Position numbers and translations under genes: made by a program
Shown: positions 45,401 through 57,487 of the stretch, piece after piece
Layout: every line of letters begins with the position of its first letter
Position numbering within the stretch: position 1 is the first letter of the stretch
Origin: Petrosia ficiformis
Lineage: Eukaryota; Porifera; Demospongiae; Haplosclerida; Petrosiidae
Assembly (NCBI GenBank): GCA_947044365.1
Contig: OX345636.1
Location: 55,345,746 to 55,409,745 of the forward strand
DNA: 64,000 bases
Reading direction: 5' to 3'
Notes under the pieces: generated by a model
What the model saw: the letters and a program-made list of their open reading frames with translations, nothing else
Database searches by the model: none
What the model was told of the DNA's origin: nothing

Positions 45401-48400
45401 TGCCTCCTTCAATCAACTATCATGTTCAACAATATCTGTACTCCCAGGAGAATCCTTGAAAACATCTGCCAATTCAACCTCTACCAACTGCTCCATCTGT
45501 TGCTTCATGGGAGAAGTTAATTCCACTCCACAACGTAAGGTTGAGTAGCTTGTTCCATCCTCCTTTCAACACACTACTTTATCCTCATCAGCATACTGAG
45601 CTATATCATCTGAAAACCCAGCTGTTGCTACTGGTGGGTTCCACTTCCACAGCATATTTGCATGAAAGGTTTGAAACTGTTGGCATGTGTCTAATTTGTA
45701 TAAAACTTGTCCTATTCTCTGAACTACAGTGTATGGACCTTGCCATTGAGCAAACAGTTTGTTAGAAGGGGAGTGAATGAGAACTAAAACTTCATCCCCA
45801 TTCTGGAATGTTCTTTCCCTAGCATGCTGATCATACCATTTCTTCTGGTAGCTATAGGACTCCGATTATCTTGTGCTAATTCTGACATTTTATCCATTAT
45901 CTCCCTCATTTGTAAAATATGTGATACAACATTCTCGAATGATTTGTTCCCATGCATCTTTCAATACGTCCAATGGTCTATGAACAGACCTGCCATACAA
46001 ATAACTCAAAGGGGGAGAAGCCTGTAGACGCTTTGGGTACTTCTCTATACCCAAGTAACAAATTGGGTAATAATTTGTCCCAGTCCTTACCCTTTTCTAT
46101 GACAAACTTCTTAATCATGTTCTTCAAGGTGCCATTAAATCGTACAACTAGCCCATCCGTCTAAAAATGGTAGGGGCTAGTATATATGGCTCTGATGTGT
46201 AGACATCGGTACAGTTCCTTAAGCAACTCCGAGTGAACTTGGAACCCGGATCAGTTAGAATCCCCTTTGGAATTCCAACTCGGGCGAACAACTTCATTAG
46301 TTCTTCTGCAATAGTCTCGACAGTGATGTTACGTAGAGGAACAGCCTCTGGGTATCAAGTTGAATAATCACAAATTACTAGTATGTATTGATTTCCACTC
46401 TGGCTTCTTGGTAAGGGGCCTACAATATGCATAGCGATACGTGGAAAGGGTTCCGTAAACACCAACAAGGGTATGATGGGTGCCTTTGGTGGTCGGTTGA
46501 TAGAGCATCGCTGACACTTCTCGCAGCAAGTACAAAATTGCTTGATATCTCTGAAAAGAGTTGGCCAGTAGAACCACTGCAACACTCGGCTGGTGGTTTT
46601 ATTACGCCCCAGGTGACCTGCTAATGGGATACAATGGCTTAATTTTATCTCAACCAGCCTTACGGTGGATACGGTCTTGGATATGATCATGAACTTTCTT
46701 GGTAGAATTAATTGGTCCACTCTGAACTCCTCTCCATTCTTACTTTGAGGGGTCCATTTCCTGTATAAGAGACCATCACGAAAGAAAAACCCATATTGAT
46801 TAACTTACCTAACCTGCTTGTTCCTTCTAGTCTAGGATCACTCTTGTGCAGTTACTGATCTCTCCCATTTCAAATTCTGGACCCGTAGCAACTACACTCT
46901 TCTGTTGAAACCTTTGCTTCAATTGTCTCCTATGTCTTCTGCTCAGCTTCTGCCTTGTCCTCATTGGAACATCGAACGGGTCATCATCAAACCCAGTCAA
47001 ATGAAACTCCTCTAACACATCTTGCTGAGGGCACTCATCCTACTCCTTAGGTCCATTCTTGGGTCCATCTATTGTTTATTCGTCAACTCCATCTTCCTTT
47101 CTCTCACACTTCCCACTTAATGAGGCAGGTTCCACTCCTTGCTCTCTTTCTATCCTGGCTTCTCTTGCCTCCTGCACAGCCTGTTATCGCTGCTGTGACC
47201 TGCTATCACTGCCAAACAGGTATCGTGATTGTCCAACAAGCCACCTAGTTGTGGCACATCGGTACCCAACAAAACTGACACAGGTAACGTGGTGGAGGCT
47301 GCTGCCTCTACATTCAGAATGCGACCATCCACTGAGATCCTCAAACTGCCTGAGCTCGTTTTGATAGGAATGGTGCTAGTTCAAAGGACCATCTAGGCTT
47401 TTGAATGTCATGAGCAGCCATCTGCTGCTCTAAAGTGATCAAATATGCTTTTATGCCATCTTTTTCTATTAGTCTCTTAATCCTCACTTTCCCTTTTCCT
47501 CGCTCTGAGCTGTGGGCACTTCTGCTTTTGGAACGGTCTCCTGGTGATTCTTCAAAACTGCCATCTTCCTCCAACTAACCACATCAAAAGTTCCATCTGT
47601 TCCTACCTCTGTCTCTTCTAATCGGCTAACTGTGTCTCCCTTAATCGTCGCTCTTCAGCCATAAGCTCATCATGACGTTTCCTCTCTCTTTCACCATGTT
47701 ATTGAGGTCACTAATCTCCGACATTTTGTATCCATTCCCAGATCTCAGAATGATAGGCTAGTTCAATAGGCTATAAGAGGCCTTGCTGTAGTCTAACAAC
47801 AACTTATCCCACTTCTGACACCAACTATGATGGACCCCACTATAACTTGACTAACATAACAATATATACTAGCAAAAAATGCTCTACTCAAAAAATGACC
47901 AAGTGCCTTATATATCTAACAGAACTAAGGTTGAATAAACAGTTTACTCTATACTATAAACAATGTCTTAATTAGAATGTTCTAGGTAGTTCTCTTTGTC
48001 CTTCACAGTATCGATACTTGGACATTACTCAATACCAGTAATTTCTGTTGGTGAACCCTCATTTATATACCTGTAGTTACATGTTCCTAAGTTAAAATTA
48101 TTATCATGTCTGAACATAACCAATATATATCATAGTCATACATTTCTTCATGATGCGGAAATTTTCAGTTTACTTGTGTTTGATAAACAACCACAAATAT
48201 TTGATAATGTGTAATTTTAATCGCATGATTATTGATAATGTTATTATTATGAAAACGTGTACTCAAAAAAGAGTATATGTTGTGTTTATTAGTAAATAAT
48301 AACAACTCAAGATTTATATGAATAATTCACATTTAAACACATCCCTTATTAATGAAATAATCAACTTGATCCTATAAGTGATTGTTTTATTATCATTATT

Positions 48401-51400
48401 TATAATTTGTATTGATATTAACACATTGATGTATACTAATACTATAGGATTTTCAGAAAGTAGTCAAATCTACAGGGAACTGGCCTAGGAAGAGGAGTCA
48501 TCATGCCAGTGCTATCATCAATACCATATCAAATAAAGTAGTCACTTCTCATTTAGTAATATTGGGTGGATTGGATGAGTATGGTAACACACGAAATGAC
48601 TGTTGGATAATACAGTTATCCAGTTTCATCTGTTATAAGGTAATGTACATCTCATGACATTATTATTTTATAATTATACTAATTTATATTGGTAGCAGTT
48701 TTGCTTTCATTATTTAAAATACTGGTATATCACAAATATGAGTTAAAAGTGTTATCATTACATTTCTAATATATTATATTAAAAGAAACATACTCTTTCT
48801 TTTACTAATTATATAATAATGTGTTCCTCATTTATAACATGTAATCATAATATTTATATGTTAATATATTAATCTCTTCAGATTTATCTACCTGAATCTG
48901 TTGTTAAGAGGTATGACCACTCTATGACCACATACGAAATATCCGATGGACATGTTTGGTTGATAGTCACTGGAGGATATAGAGAACGGGATCTATCTCA
49001 TAATACCAACATTGTAATAACTGGTTCTGATGTTGCATTTATTATTGAATTAGGTATGATAATTAATATACATACCATGTGATATATTAGTGATCATTAT
49101 CATGTTTACTGGAATCACTAGTGATGAGTAGTGTTTATGATATACAGGAATATTAAACTATATGATAATCTAGTTTCTTTGTACACAAGATAATAGTCTA
49201 ATAGTTGTATATTCACTGATAATTTCAAGTTCTTATCTATTCTGAGATATTCAAGTATTCTATGAATCATAAACAAAACCTAAGAGAACTTTTGAAGTCA
49301 ATTCATTTTCTCTCAGATAATACAAACTTTTATAAACAGCACTAAATGCAATTACTTGTGTACACATGTGTATGCAGATAGGCATGCATGACTTCATTTG
49401 TGTGTATGTTATGATGCATGTGTATGTATGTCTGCAGTACACATGTACTTGTGAAGACAAACTAACAAACATTCAATGGTTAGTGTACGAGATATACTGT
49501 TACCAGTTAATTACATTCCTTATTCATTTTGGTAGTACTATTTATGATATTGATTACTAACATAACAACTGATAAATATATTATTATAATTATACAGAAT
49601 ATATTAATGAAGAGTGGATATTGAAAAATGTTTGGAATAATGAACAACTAATGAATAACAAGAAGGAAATTCAGAAAATTTTAATACATCATATTGTTGA
49701 CGATAGACTACAGGAGGGAACTCTTGTGACGGATTTGATTGATGTAATCAAATCACCATTGACTAAACCCCAACAACTAGTTAGTAAATCACTGATCAAT
49801 ATTTCGTTAATAAAGTTATTATGTTAATTGTTTCAGGAGACACAGAGAATACTAGAAAAGAAGATATTTGAGAATGAATCAGAATTATTAAAACTATCTG
49901 TTGAGATGGGAAAGAAGAGTGATGAAATTACACACTTAAAGTCAAAAGAACTGTCATTAATAGATAAATCACATACACTAGAGAAAGGTCATATAATTAA
50001 TTCATGTGATTTTAATATTTGATATTATGACATTTAGAAGTGGGATTTTTAAAAGATGAAACACAAACCTATAAGGAAATGGCTATTACTACAAGACAAG
50101 GTAACATTAATTAAATATTATTTACAAACCTTTAATATATAATATATAGAATTGAAGATTGAAAGGAAAATGTCATTAATTAAGTCACAAGAGTTGGATT
50201 TTTCAAGGAAACAGCTCCAACATTTTAGAGAGAAGCTCAAACTCATATTTACCCTTTCACCAGGTTTATAATAATACATTGTAATAAGTCAGTTTATTAT
50301 ATTTTTATTAGATGAGGAAGATATGGAGACAGTGGAAGTAAACAGAGATTATTGGAAGACTCAAGAAACAGAACTAGTTGAAGAGAATCAGTCAAAACCT
50401 GTAGATGAGGATAAATCAGTGATTAGTGATAAAACACTAATAGCACTGGAAGGTTAGTTAAGTATTCATAATATTATACATTATGATTAATAATTATATT
50501 ATTACAACAGAGAATGAGTCACTACAGAAGATAGTTATTAGTAAGAATGAACAAGTAGAGGAACTACTGAGTATGTTAGAAATGAAGGAGGAGAGAATGA
50601 AAGAGTTTGAATCACAACTGACAGTAAAAAACAGGATACTTCATGATAGTAAGTTAATAACATTAATGATATCAGGAGCTTGAATAGTGGTGAAACCCAT
50701 GAAGGAGCGTCTAAATCTGAGAACATGGTCTGTCTAATTTTATTCACAAATACTTCCTTATAAGGAATTTTGCATCAGTAGGGGCAACATGCAAGTCTCT
50801 CAAATGGTTGATGAATATACTTCCCCTACATACACACTTGTAAAGCAATCAATTATAAAGTCTGAGCATTCAGGAAGTATGACAATTACATGCACCTTTT
50901 CAGCTTTGCAATTCATAAGCTCCTATATATAGTTAACTAATGAAGTACTAGTATGCAATTACATGTACTATATATATAAACTAAATCTCTTCAGTTGGAT
51001 AACCAAAAATGGAATAAATGATTCTTTATTTACATAGAATTAGAGTCATTACAAACAACAATTGTTAATAAAACTACACAAATGGAGACAAAACTAAAGT
51101 CTCTAAATTTACAAATGGAGGAGATCAAGAAGATTGAGGAATTAAGGATCTCCTCCTCACATAATTCAGAGGTTATCAAGTATCAGAGAGATGCTGCAGT
51201 TCAGTTCAGTTACATGATACCAGTAACAGGTTAATAGTTAATAATATTTCCTATTAGTTACTATATAGTATTTATTATTATATTTATCAGATCATCTTGA
51301 TGGTGTATATGTGGCTGGAGAAACACTCTTCCTTATTCAAGGGGACAAGCCCCAGTCCCTCAATTGGGAAGGATATGGCTTCAGACTACATTTTCCGCAA

Positions 51401-53874
51401 GGTACCATCTCTCCATCACATACATGTGAGGTAGTCGTGAAAGCACTGGTGGGTGGCAAATTCCAATTTCCAGAGGGTGCAGAGCTCGTCAGTGCAGTAT
51501 ATGCTGTTTCATTTGCTAAAAAGCTTCATAAAGCTGTCGAAATGGAAATACAACATTGTGTCAACCTGACCAATGAAGAACAAGGGAAATATTTGAGCTT
51601 TGTATCCACAGCTAAAACCCATCAACATCATCCAAACAAATTTGAGTTTGTAGAGGGAGGAGTGTTTAATCCTGGTAAAAGATATGCCAGTATCCAACGA
51701 ATGCACTATTGTAAGAATGGTATAGTTAAGAAAATGGATGCTTCATCTCAAACTACTCCTCCTGACTCATCATTAGATGATAAGGATACTGAAGATTATC
51801 CTAAAGGTAAGGATATTGTGTAGTTATTAAGGTCATATTTTATAATGTTGTTTATAGCTAAAGATAATTGTAGTTCAGTATCTAGTGACAGTTACACGGG
51901 ACAGGTATATTATGAGAAAATTGGATATAATAGATGGCAGATGAAATTCATAGTTATTAGAGATATTGATGCCTACATGATGGTGAGATTATCAGTACTT
52001 GCTATAATTAATAATTATATATTATTATAATTATATAGTATATGTCATCTGAAAATCTCAAAGGTGAAAGAGATGAAATGATTACATTTTCATTCTTGGA
52101 TCCAGTTGATGGGTTTATTGAATTAACAATGGATGCACCACAGAAATATTCTAACAAAGGATGGATGATAATACCACATAAAGAACCTTTTAGGGTAAGA
52201 TGTCATCATATAGGGGTTATATATATACTCAATGTAGTGGTAATACAGGTATTTGCATCTGGAAGCCGGGCTTAACTCCAGTATACAAGTAGCAGTGATA
52301 ATATTCATAATTTCTTAAATCATATTCATGATTTAATAATAATTATTGCAGACTCATGTGTATATGAAATTTCTCCATTTCACTATAATAATTATAATTA
52401 TATACAAACTAGATATTTTATTATTACTAATAGTATAATGAGAGATCCTAATAGTCTATTAGGATTCCTCATTATAATCATATCAAAAGTAATTATTTGT
52501 GTGATCATTAGTATCTCCTCCTGTGTGTAGATATCAAAGAGTGATGTTGATTTGTTTGGTAGTCAAGAACGTCTCATTCATCCATTTGGTTTAGTAACAC
52601 TATTGGCTCATTCAACATCTGGTACTGATATTGCCTTACGATATTCAGTTCCTATTGAAGGTGTGAAATGTAAGACTAAACTATTATGCATCACTCGTCT
52701 ACTTGAGACAACAGATAATAATACTAGAGGTATTTTAATTATGATATAGTAAATATTTCAAGTCATTATGTTATTTATGCACTTCAGAATCTACACAGGA
52801 TAAAGATACATCAACTATTAATACAGGTTAGGATTATTATCATTCAACTAATATTATTATAAGATGCTATAACTCATAAACTAAGTATTAGTAAATGAGA
52901 TAATGATTGAAATGTAGTCATAGTTTTTCTGTTTTCCTTCTGCACATGAGCAATAAAAAATGAAGTGGGAAGTATATAGTGTAATATGATATGACCATTC
53001 TGTCTATAGTGATATTTGAGTTATGACGTTCAGGCATGAGAGAATTAGAAACAAAGGAAACTTAATTCATAATAGAATTCATCTATAAGTTTTGAGACTA
53101 GCTTTGGGATTAGTAAAATCCTATACCTCTCTGTCATCAAGACGTCTCATGGTTCAGATATTGAGACTATATAGATATCAGAAGGTCCTATTTTCAATTC
53201 CTAGTCAGATTCCTGAAGTTTCCAAGTCTTGTTTTCAATTTCTAGTCAGATTCCTGAAGTTTTCAGGTCTTTTTTTTTCAATTCCTTGTCAGATTCCTGA
53301 AGTTCCACATCTTGTTTTCAACTCCCAGTCAGATTCCTGAAGTTTCGGTTTTCCTTTGTAAATTAATCTGTTGTTCCTCAGTATCAGAAGAATATCTGGC
53401 ATAATCCTTATGCTATCAACCATGTGTGCATGTATTACACTCTCATTGTAAATGGCACCAAACTTAAATTTTCTTCATTATTTATAATTTGTAATAAATC
53501 TATTCACAGATACTGATAGATCTACTGTGGATACTAAACAGGTTATACGATATATTAAACAAGTAATAGAAACACATTATTCTGCTTTATCTGGTTTATT
53601 TGAGGGACTATTAAAAACCGTCGCTAGTGAGATGTTATCAGTTGGTCTTATACCTCATGCTGTTGAGAAGAATCCAACATTTGATGCTATCATGAGTTTC
53701 TTCTTAGCTGGTTTTGCATTCAAAGCTAAACTGGAAGATGTTGAGAAATATTGTGTAAAGTTCTTTGGTGTGTTTTATGAATTAGGTGGTCAGTTTATAG
53801 ATGCAGCAGATATAATTAAACAAACTATACAAGATACAATTATAGATAAACTAGGATTTCAGTTAAATATATAA
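42476..53874 (+). CDS. KZD-B: Kelch, coiled coil, ZU5, C-terminal helical death-fold-like protein
   Basis: Seventeen exons: 42476-43018, 43076-43248, 48457-48639, 48882-49053, 49598-49779, 49837-49987, 50038-50100, 50150-50263, 50312-50452, 50511-50648, 51038-51229, 51291-51806, 51858-51982, 52039-52194, 52531-52729, 52788-52826, 53510-53874. All are GT-AG and every phase matches (about 1149 codons from 42476). Six Kelch blades are visible (ILYCWGGN, IFFYGGNC, LLVLGGYG, GVMFGGRT, LVILGGLD, WLIVTGGY). Charged heptad-rich coiled coil follows at about 360-680, then ZU5 (YGFRLHFPQGTISPSH, exon 51291) and a post-ZU5 region shared with KZD-A. The last about 120 residues are helical (LSALSGLFEG-type start, SEMLSVGLIPHAV, YELGGQF). 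They are not obviously homologous to KZD-A's DEATH-like end and might be CARD-like. The first exon starts with split codon bases GT and no ATG, so at least one 5' exon is missing. The second intron carries the Gmr1-like element. Confidence 0.87.
43700..45420 (-). pseudogene. Reverse transcriptase and RNase H of the Gmr1-like element
   Basis: Recognisable pieces: AYLDDIIIYYS near 44930 (the RT catalytic YxDD), a FLGLAGYYHRFV connection at 44670-44710, QTNASERGIGVVLSQ (RNase H; an Asn stands where the catalytic Asp of Gypsy RNase H is expected), VHSDHRSLEWLD near 43890, and NANADALSR near 43770. Several in-frame stops and a 394-bp insertion at 43925-44318 break it. Confidence 0.85.
43925..44318. 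mobile_element. TIR element nested in the Gmr1-like RNase H, TA target site
   Basis: The termini share about 50 bp of inverted repeat (GAACTGGTTATTTTAACCCT and reverse complement, outermost CACTG / CAGTG). TA flanks both sides. Removing the element and one TA restores the RNase H reading (MYL-RKPFEV), which fixes the insertion point. Confidence 0.85.
45930..46720 (-). pseudogene. Integrase of the Gmr1-like element
   Basis: The zinc-binding part is clear: GHLGRNKT, then WFYWPTLF and CTCCEKCQRC. The core begins HIVGPLPRSQ and continues through a LTDPG-type catalytic segment to YGRSVHRPLDVL near 45990. The HHCC-like order and WPT-like word are typical of Gypsy integrases. Stops and frameshifts occur downstream of 46355. 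Confidence 0.85.
47150..47574 (-). pseudogene. Gag and protease fragments of the Gmr1-like element
   Basis: 47574-47341 contains IKAYLITLEQQMAAHDIQKP followed by SFELAPFL, a pattern seen in Gag capsid regions of Gypsy elements. 47344-47150 contains LPVSVLLGTDVPQLG, like the end of a retroelement protease. The CCHC region and active site are not seen, so an internal deletion is likely. Confidence 0.65.
49054..49597. other. KZD-B intron, no feature seen
   Basis: A 544-bp AT-rich intron between the last Kelch exon and the first coiled-coil exon. Short frames across an ACATGTG/TATG-rich patch at 49360-49445 are simple-sequence artefacts. Confidence 0.6.
53189..53346. repeat. Minisatellite, four units of about 46 bp
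   Basis: Four units share TTTTCAATTCC then AGTCAGATTCCTGAAGTT. The repeat lies in the last intron of KZD-B and explains the 82-aa frame at 53092-53340. Confidence 0.8.
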
Positions 53875-55439
53875 TACATCTATTGGTTTAGATCAGCAAT
53901 GCTGTTGTACTATCTTTTTGTTGTTAATTATGAAGTTGATATACCGTAAATATAATTATGTTTGATTATGTGTGGGTGGTGAATTAACTTACACCTACAC
54001 TTAAGGTTGTAGTTTATTCCGTGGGCGGATGCTACTCCAATTAGTTTCTAATTTTGCAAGGTTCTTGCTACATACAATGTGGTTCCAACCTGTATTTGTT
54101 GGAAGCCACACCCACCCGGGGATATAATTATTGTGCCTAAATGATATTTTATTTTCAGAAACAAAGCTAAACACACCCTAAGGGTGGTGGAGGGGGCGAT
54201 GGGTGGGAAACCCTGGCTGGGTAACTGTAGTTGCTCTCTGAGAAAGATCAGAGTTTGATAGTGCCTAGAAAGGTAAATTTTATGGTTTAAGTGAAAAGAG
54301 CTTTCTTCAGCCTCTTGTAACTATAAAAGTAAAAGGAATTTTCAGAAAACGGCTCCATTTGTTTTCTCAAAATGCATTGTACTTGGTGCACGCCATGATT
54401 GGTGTGCGAGGCTTTCGTGGTTTTGCAATTGAAAAAATGGAGATGTAACTGTAGTTGCTCTCTGAGAAAGATCGGAGCTTGAATATGCCTAGAAAGGTAA
54501 ATTTTATGGTTTCACTGAAAAGCTACAGAATTCAGCTTTCTTCAGCCTCTTGTAACTATGAATTTTCAGAAAACGGCTCTATTTGTTTTCTCAAAATGCA
54601 TTGTACTTGGTGCACGCCATGATTGGTGGGCTTGGCTTTCATGGTTTTGTACTTATTGCGATTGAAAAAATGGAATTTTTCCATCACTCTCTCGCTTACA
54701 GACCTCTATAAAGATGATGAGAAGATATAAAGGTTGGTATTACACCAGGTTAGTGTCACATTATATAATATTCCATTTTGAAACTGATTGGAGTCACATC
54801 CGTACTACCACCTTAATTAATTAAAAAGCTTGGGAATGAGGCTGTATTGTAAAACCACATTCAACCATGTGCTGACTCAAGACAAGAAAAATAGTAAGTC
54901 TGTACATGTGTCTGTACAGGTTAATTTGGTTCATAAGAGTAGGTCATTGCTATTGATATAATGTCAACTATACTTAGTAGAGAGTATCATACTAAACAAA
55001 TAAAGAAGTGTACATATTACATCTATGTATGAATCATGACTGTTGCTAAAGTACTACAACAAAGTACCCAATCCAACAGAAATTATTGGAATTTATACAC
55101 TCCAGAGTTTACACAAAGTTTGTAAATTATGTATGACATTGTCAAGTTAACAATTGATCTATCCATAGAAGTCATTCGTCTACTGAATCTATCCATTCCT
55201 CTCTCAGCATCTGTTCATATGTTCATTCATTCCTCTATTTATCAATTTATTCATACACATGTGTATGTACTAGTGGATGATATTGGGTACATGCATACTA
55301 TCGCACAAGTTCTAAAAATTTGCCGGAGAAGATTTTTTGAGCTGAATTTTTGAAAGTGAATTATAGAGGTAAATAGGGCATGTTGAACTGGAAATAATTA
55401 TTTTCAACAAAATTGGAGGGCGGTGAAATGAATTTTATT
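53875..55439. other. Downstream of KZD-B, repeats only
   Basis: It contains a tandem duplication at 54221-54680 and otherwise AT-rich sequence. The frame 55129-55353 has no recognisable similarity. Confidence 0.5.
54221..54680. repeat. Tandem duplication of a unit of about 225 bp
   Basis: Copy 1 (54221-54445) and copy 2 (54446-54680) share GTAACTGTAGTTGCTCTCTG at the start, CAGAAAACGGCTC in the middle and TTGGTGCACGCCATGATTGG near the end. They have about 10% visible differences and small indels. Confidence 0.8.
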
Positions 55440-55708
55440 TGTGTTTGATTGTGTGTTAAGGAAGTTGCGTCATTTCCGGGGGCTCGGTCAATTAATGGGC
55501 GTGGCGCATAATAGAACAAAGAACGCGCACTCGAAGTTCTCGAGCTCAGTTGCTTATAGCTTACATAGAATTAGAAACTGGAACTACTAGCTATTCTACC
55601 TGAAATATATAAGTTCTACAAGATTCTTTAAAAGGTAAAGATAGTAGATAATCAAAATAATAACTATAATAGGCTGTTGTGTTTCAGGCATGATAAAGTC
55701 AGCCATGA

Positions 55709-56093
55709 TTACTGAATACTGGACACCATAAAGTTGGGATACCTTTTCTCTATATACACTTGTTTTAACAGAGGATCAGGCTCGTCTTCATCACTAGAAA
55801 GTGTTATTGTTGGAGATGTAGTGGCTTCTATAGATGATCTAGAAACAGCCGGTATATCATTGACAGAAGTACAAGACTCTATGGATGATGTAGAAACAAC
55901 TGTTATGTCGATTACAGAATTGATCATCTTTTTCGGGCGACCAACTGGACGTTTTTCACACAAAGCAACTGGCTTAAAGAGTCTTAATATTCTACATGGT
56001 TACAGGAACTAACATAATTATTGATAATAATATAACACAGTTCTTACCTGGCCGCTCACTGTCCATTCTTTTCAACTCACCATGTTTTGTCAT
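55709..56093 (-). CDS. Candidate small AT-hook protein (two exons), uncertain
   Basis: Exon 1 56093-56048 and exon 2 55968-55709 join in frame (306 nt, 101 aa) across a GT-AG intron of 79 bp. The only recognisable motif is RPVGRPKK at about residues 23-30, an AT-hook core that binds the minor groove of AT-rich DNA. The rest is Ser/Thr-rich with an acidic SSDEDEPD. A plus-strand frame (55734-56012) covers the same bases, and I prefer the minus strand because of the AT-hook. It could also be a fragment of a transposon gene, since such hooks occur in some transposases. A GC-richer segment with TTTCCGGGGG at about 55460-55540 may be a promoter for something here. Confidence 0.3.
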
Positions 56094-56463
56094 GTTGTCG
56101 AATTTAGAGGGAATATCGAAATTAGAATATTTCTATAAGTGAACAAATAAATGGAATAAACAATGACCAAAATTTGAAAATTAATTAATTTTTTTCAAAT
56201 TTGGAATGGCGAATTTTTAGAACCTACAATTATGGTACTATATGTGTGATTGAGGGTAAGTATGAAAATAGGAAAAGAACAGAATGTGGAATTATTAACA
56301 TGTTGTTCATATAATAGTTATTAACCCTTTAACAGACACCAACATACTTTATGTCATTTAATTAGGAGCATTGAAATATCGAAAACGTAAAAATATACAT
56401 CTTAAATGCTTGTAGTTTTTGCATTGTCTTAAAGCACATGTAGTGAAAATGTCAAATATAGAA

Positions 56464-56504
56464 ACTTTGAGAGGCGTTGATGTAACATCAATGCCTCTCA
56501 AAGT
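56464..56504. repeat. Near-perfect hairpin with 20-bp arms
   Basis: The arms ACTTTGAGAGGCGTTGATGT and ACATCAATGCCTCTCAAAGT are reverse complements with one G-T-type mismatch and a single-base centre. The nature is unknown: a tiny foldback element or a DNA palindrome. Confidence 0.75.
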
Positions 56505-57487
56505 CCTCTGTCTGACTAAGTTAACAGTCTGTGTTGCTTAAAATGAAGAAGATATATTGGTATATAAGGTTTTTGCACTGTCTTAAAGCACTCACCTTGC
56601 TATCTTCCTGCTGATAAAGAAGCAACAAATTTACATCTATGGCTTTCTTACAAAATGATTCTTCTAGCAAAGGAAGTTATAATTATTGCTAGTCTTATAA
56701 ACAGGAGAGTTATTAAGGTGAAAAGATTTACCATATTTCCTTGAGAAGGAGCCACCCTGCCTTGAAATATGAGCACGCTCACGCTTGAATTGTGACCTCT
56801 CTTTTAAAAGTCAGGTATTGAAACAGTAGTCATGGCTTCTACTCAAAGAAATATGACACATACATTTTCCTTGAAATTCATTCTGTTCCATTCCATTCCT
56901 GGTTTCTGTGTTCCTACTTTCACAGTCACCCTGTGATTAGTGATATACATGTAGACATGTATAAGTATGTCTGTGACGGAATGTGTGTGTACATATACAT
57001 GTAGGTTGAATGGAAGGTATTGTAATTGTATATACATGTGTGTGTTTGGGATAGATAGATAGTGATACACATATACATGTGTTAACATGTGTCTTCAGGA
57101 ACATGTACTTGTGTGTTATTGATCATCTTGTAAATTGATCTTTTCTAATTATCTTCTGTTACATTTCTTCCTCTTGTTTTGTGTTCAAGTGTTCAGTGTT
57201 AACATAACAGGTGAGTACATTTTTACATGACTTGTAGTGAACTTGTGAAATAATGACTTGTAATCAATAAAAAATCATAAAATCGAATATAACCAATCTT
57301 ATTTATTAATGGAGTTTCCCACTCACACTTTTTTGAAAACCAAAGCAAGTCTAAATTGTATCAATGTGTCCCCTAACCTTCCCCCCTAGTTACTATATAT
57401 TATATATACCACACGCACACATTTCCAATGAAATTTGTTAATTTTGTGTTATCTTGTGATAGAGTACGGTAGTACTCTCTATGTAGG
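56505..57487. other. No gene seen
   Basis: AT-rich sequence with scattered ACATGT words. Its right part ends with the hairpin GAGTACGGTAGTACTCTC at about 57462-57480, which recurs at 58909-58927. Confidence 0.4.

Larger units (their letters stand above)
43667..48005 (-). mobile_element. Decayed Gmr1-like Ty3/Gypsy element (integrase before reverse transcriptase)
   Basis: On the minus strand: LTR 48005-47828 starting TGAAGGAC, primer-binding-type TGGTGTCAGAAGTGGGA just inside, gag fragment (47574-47341), protease-like fragment (about 47344-47150), integrase (about 46720-45930), reverse transcriptase (about 45400-44470), RNase H (44510-43700), then a 42-bp remnant of the other LTR (43708-43667). 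After the RNase H end motif NANADALSR the frame stops and the LTR begins, so nothing follows RNase H. This order is that of Gmr1-like Gypsy elements. Frameshifts, stops and the truncated LTR show it is dead. Confidence 0.85.

Noticed and set aside
55734..56012. 92-aa plus-strand frame
   Set aside because: It overlaps the minus-strand AT-hook frame and has no motif of its own, so the antisense reading is the better candidate.
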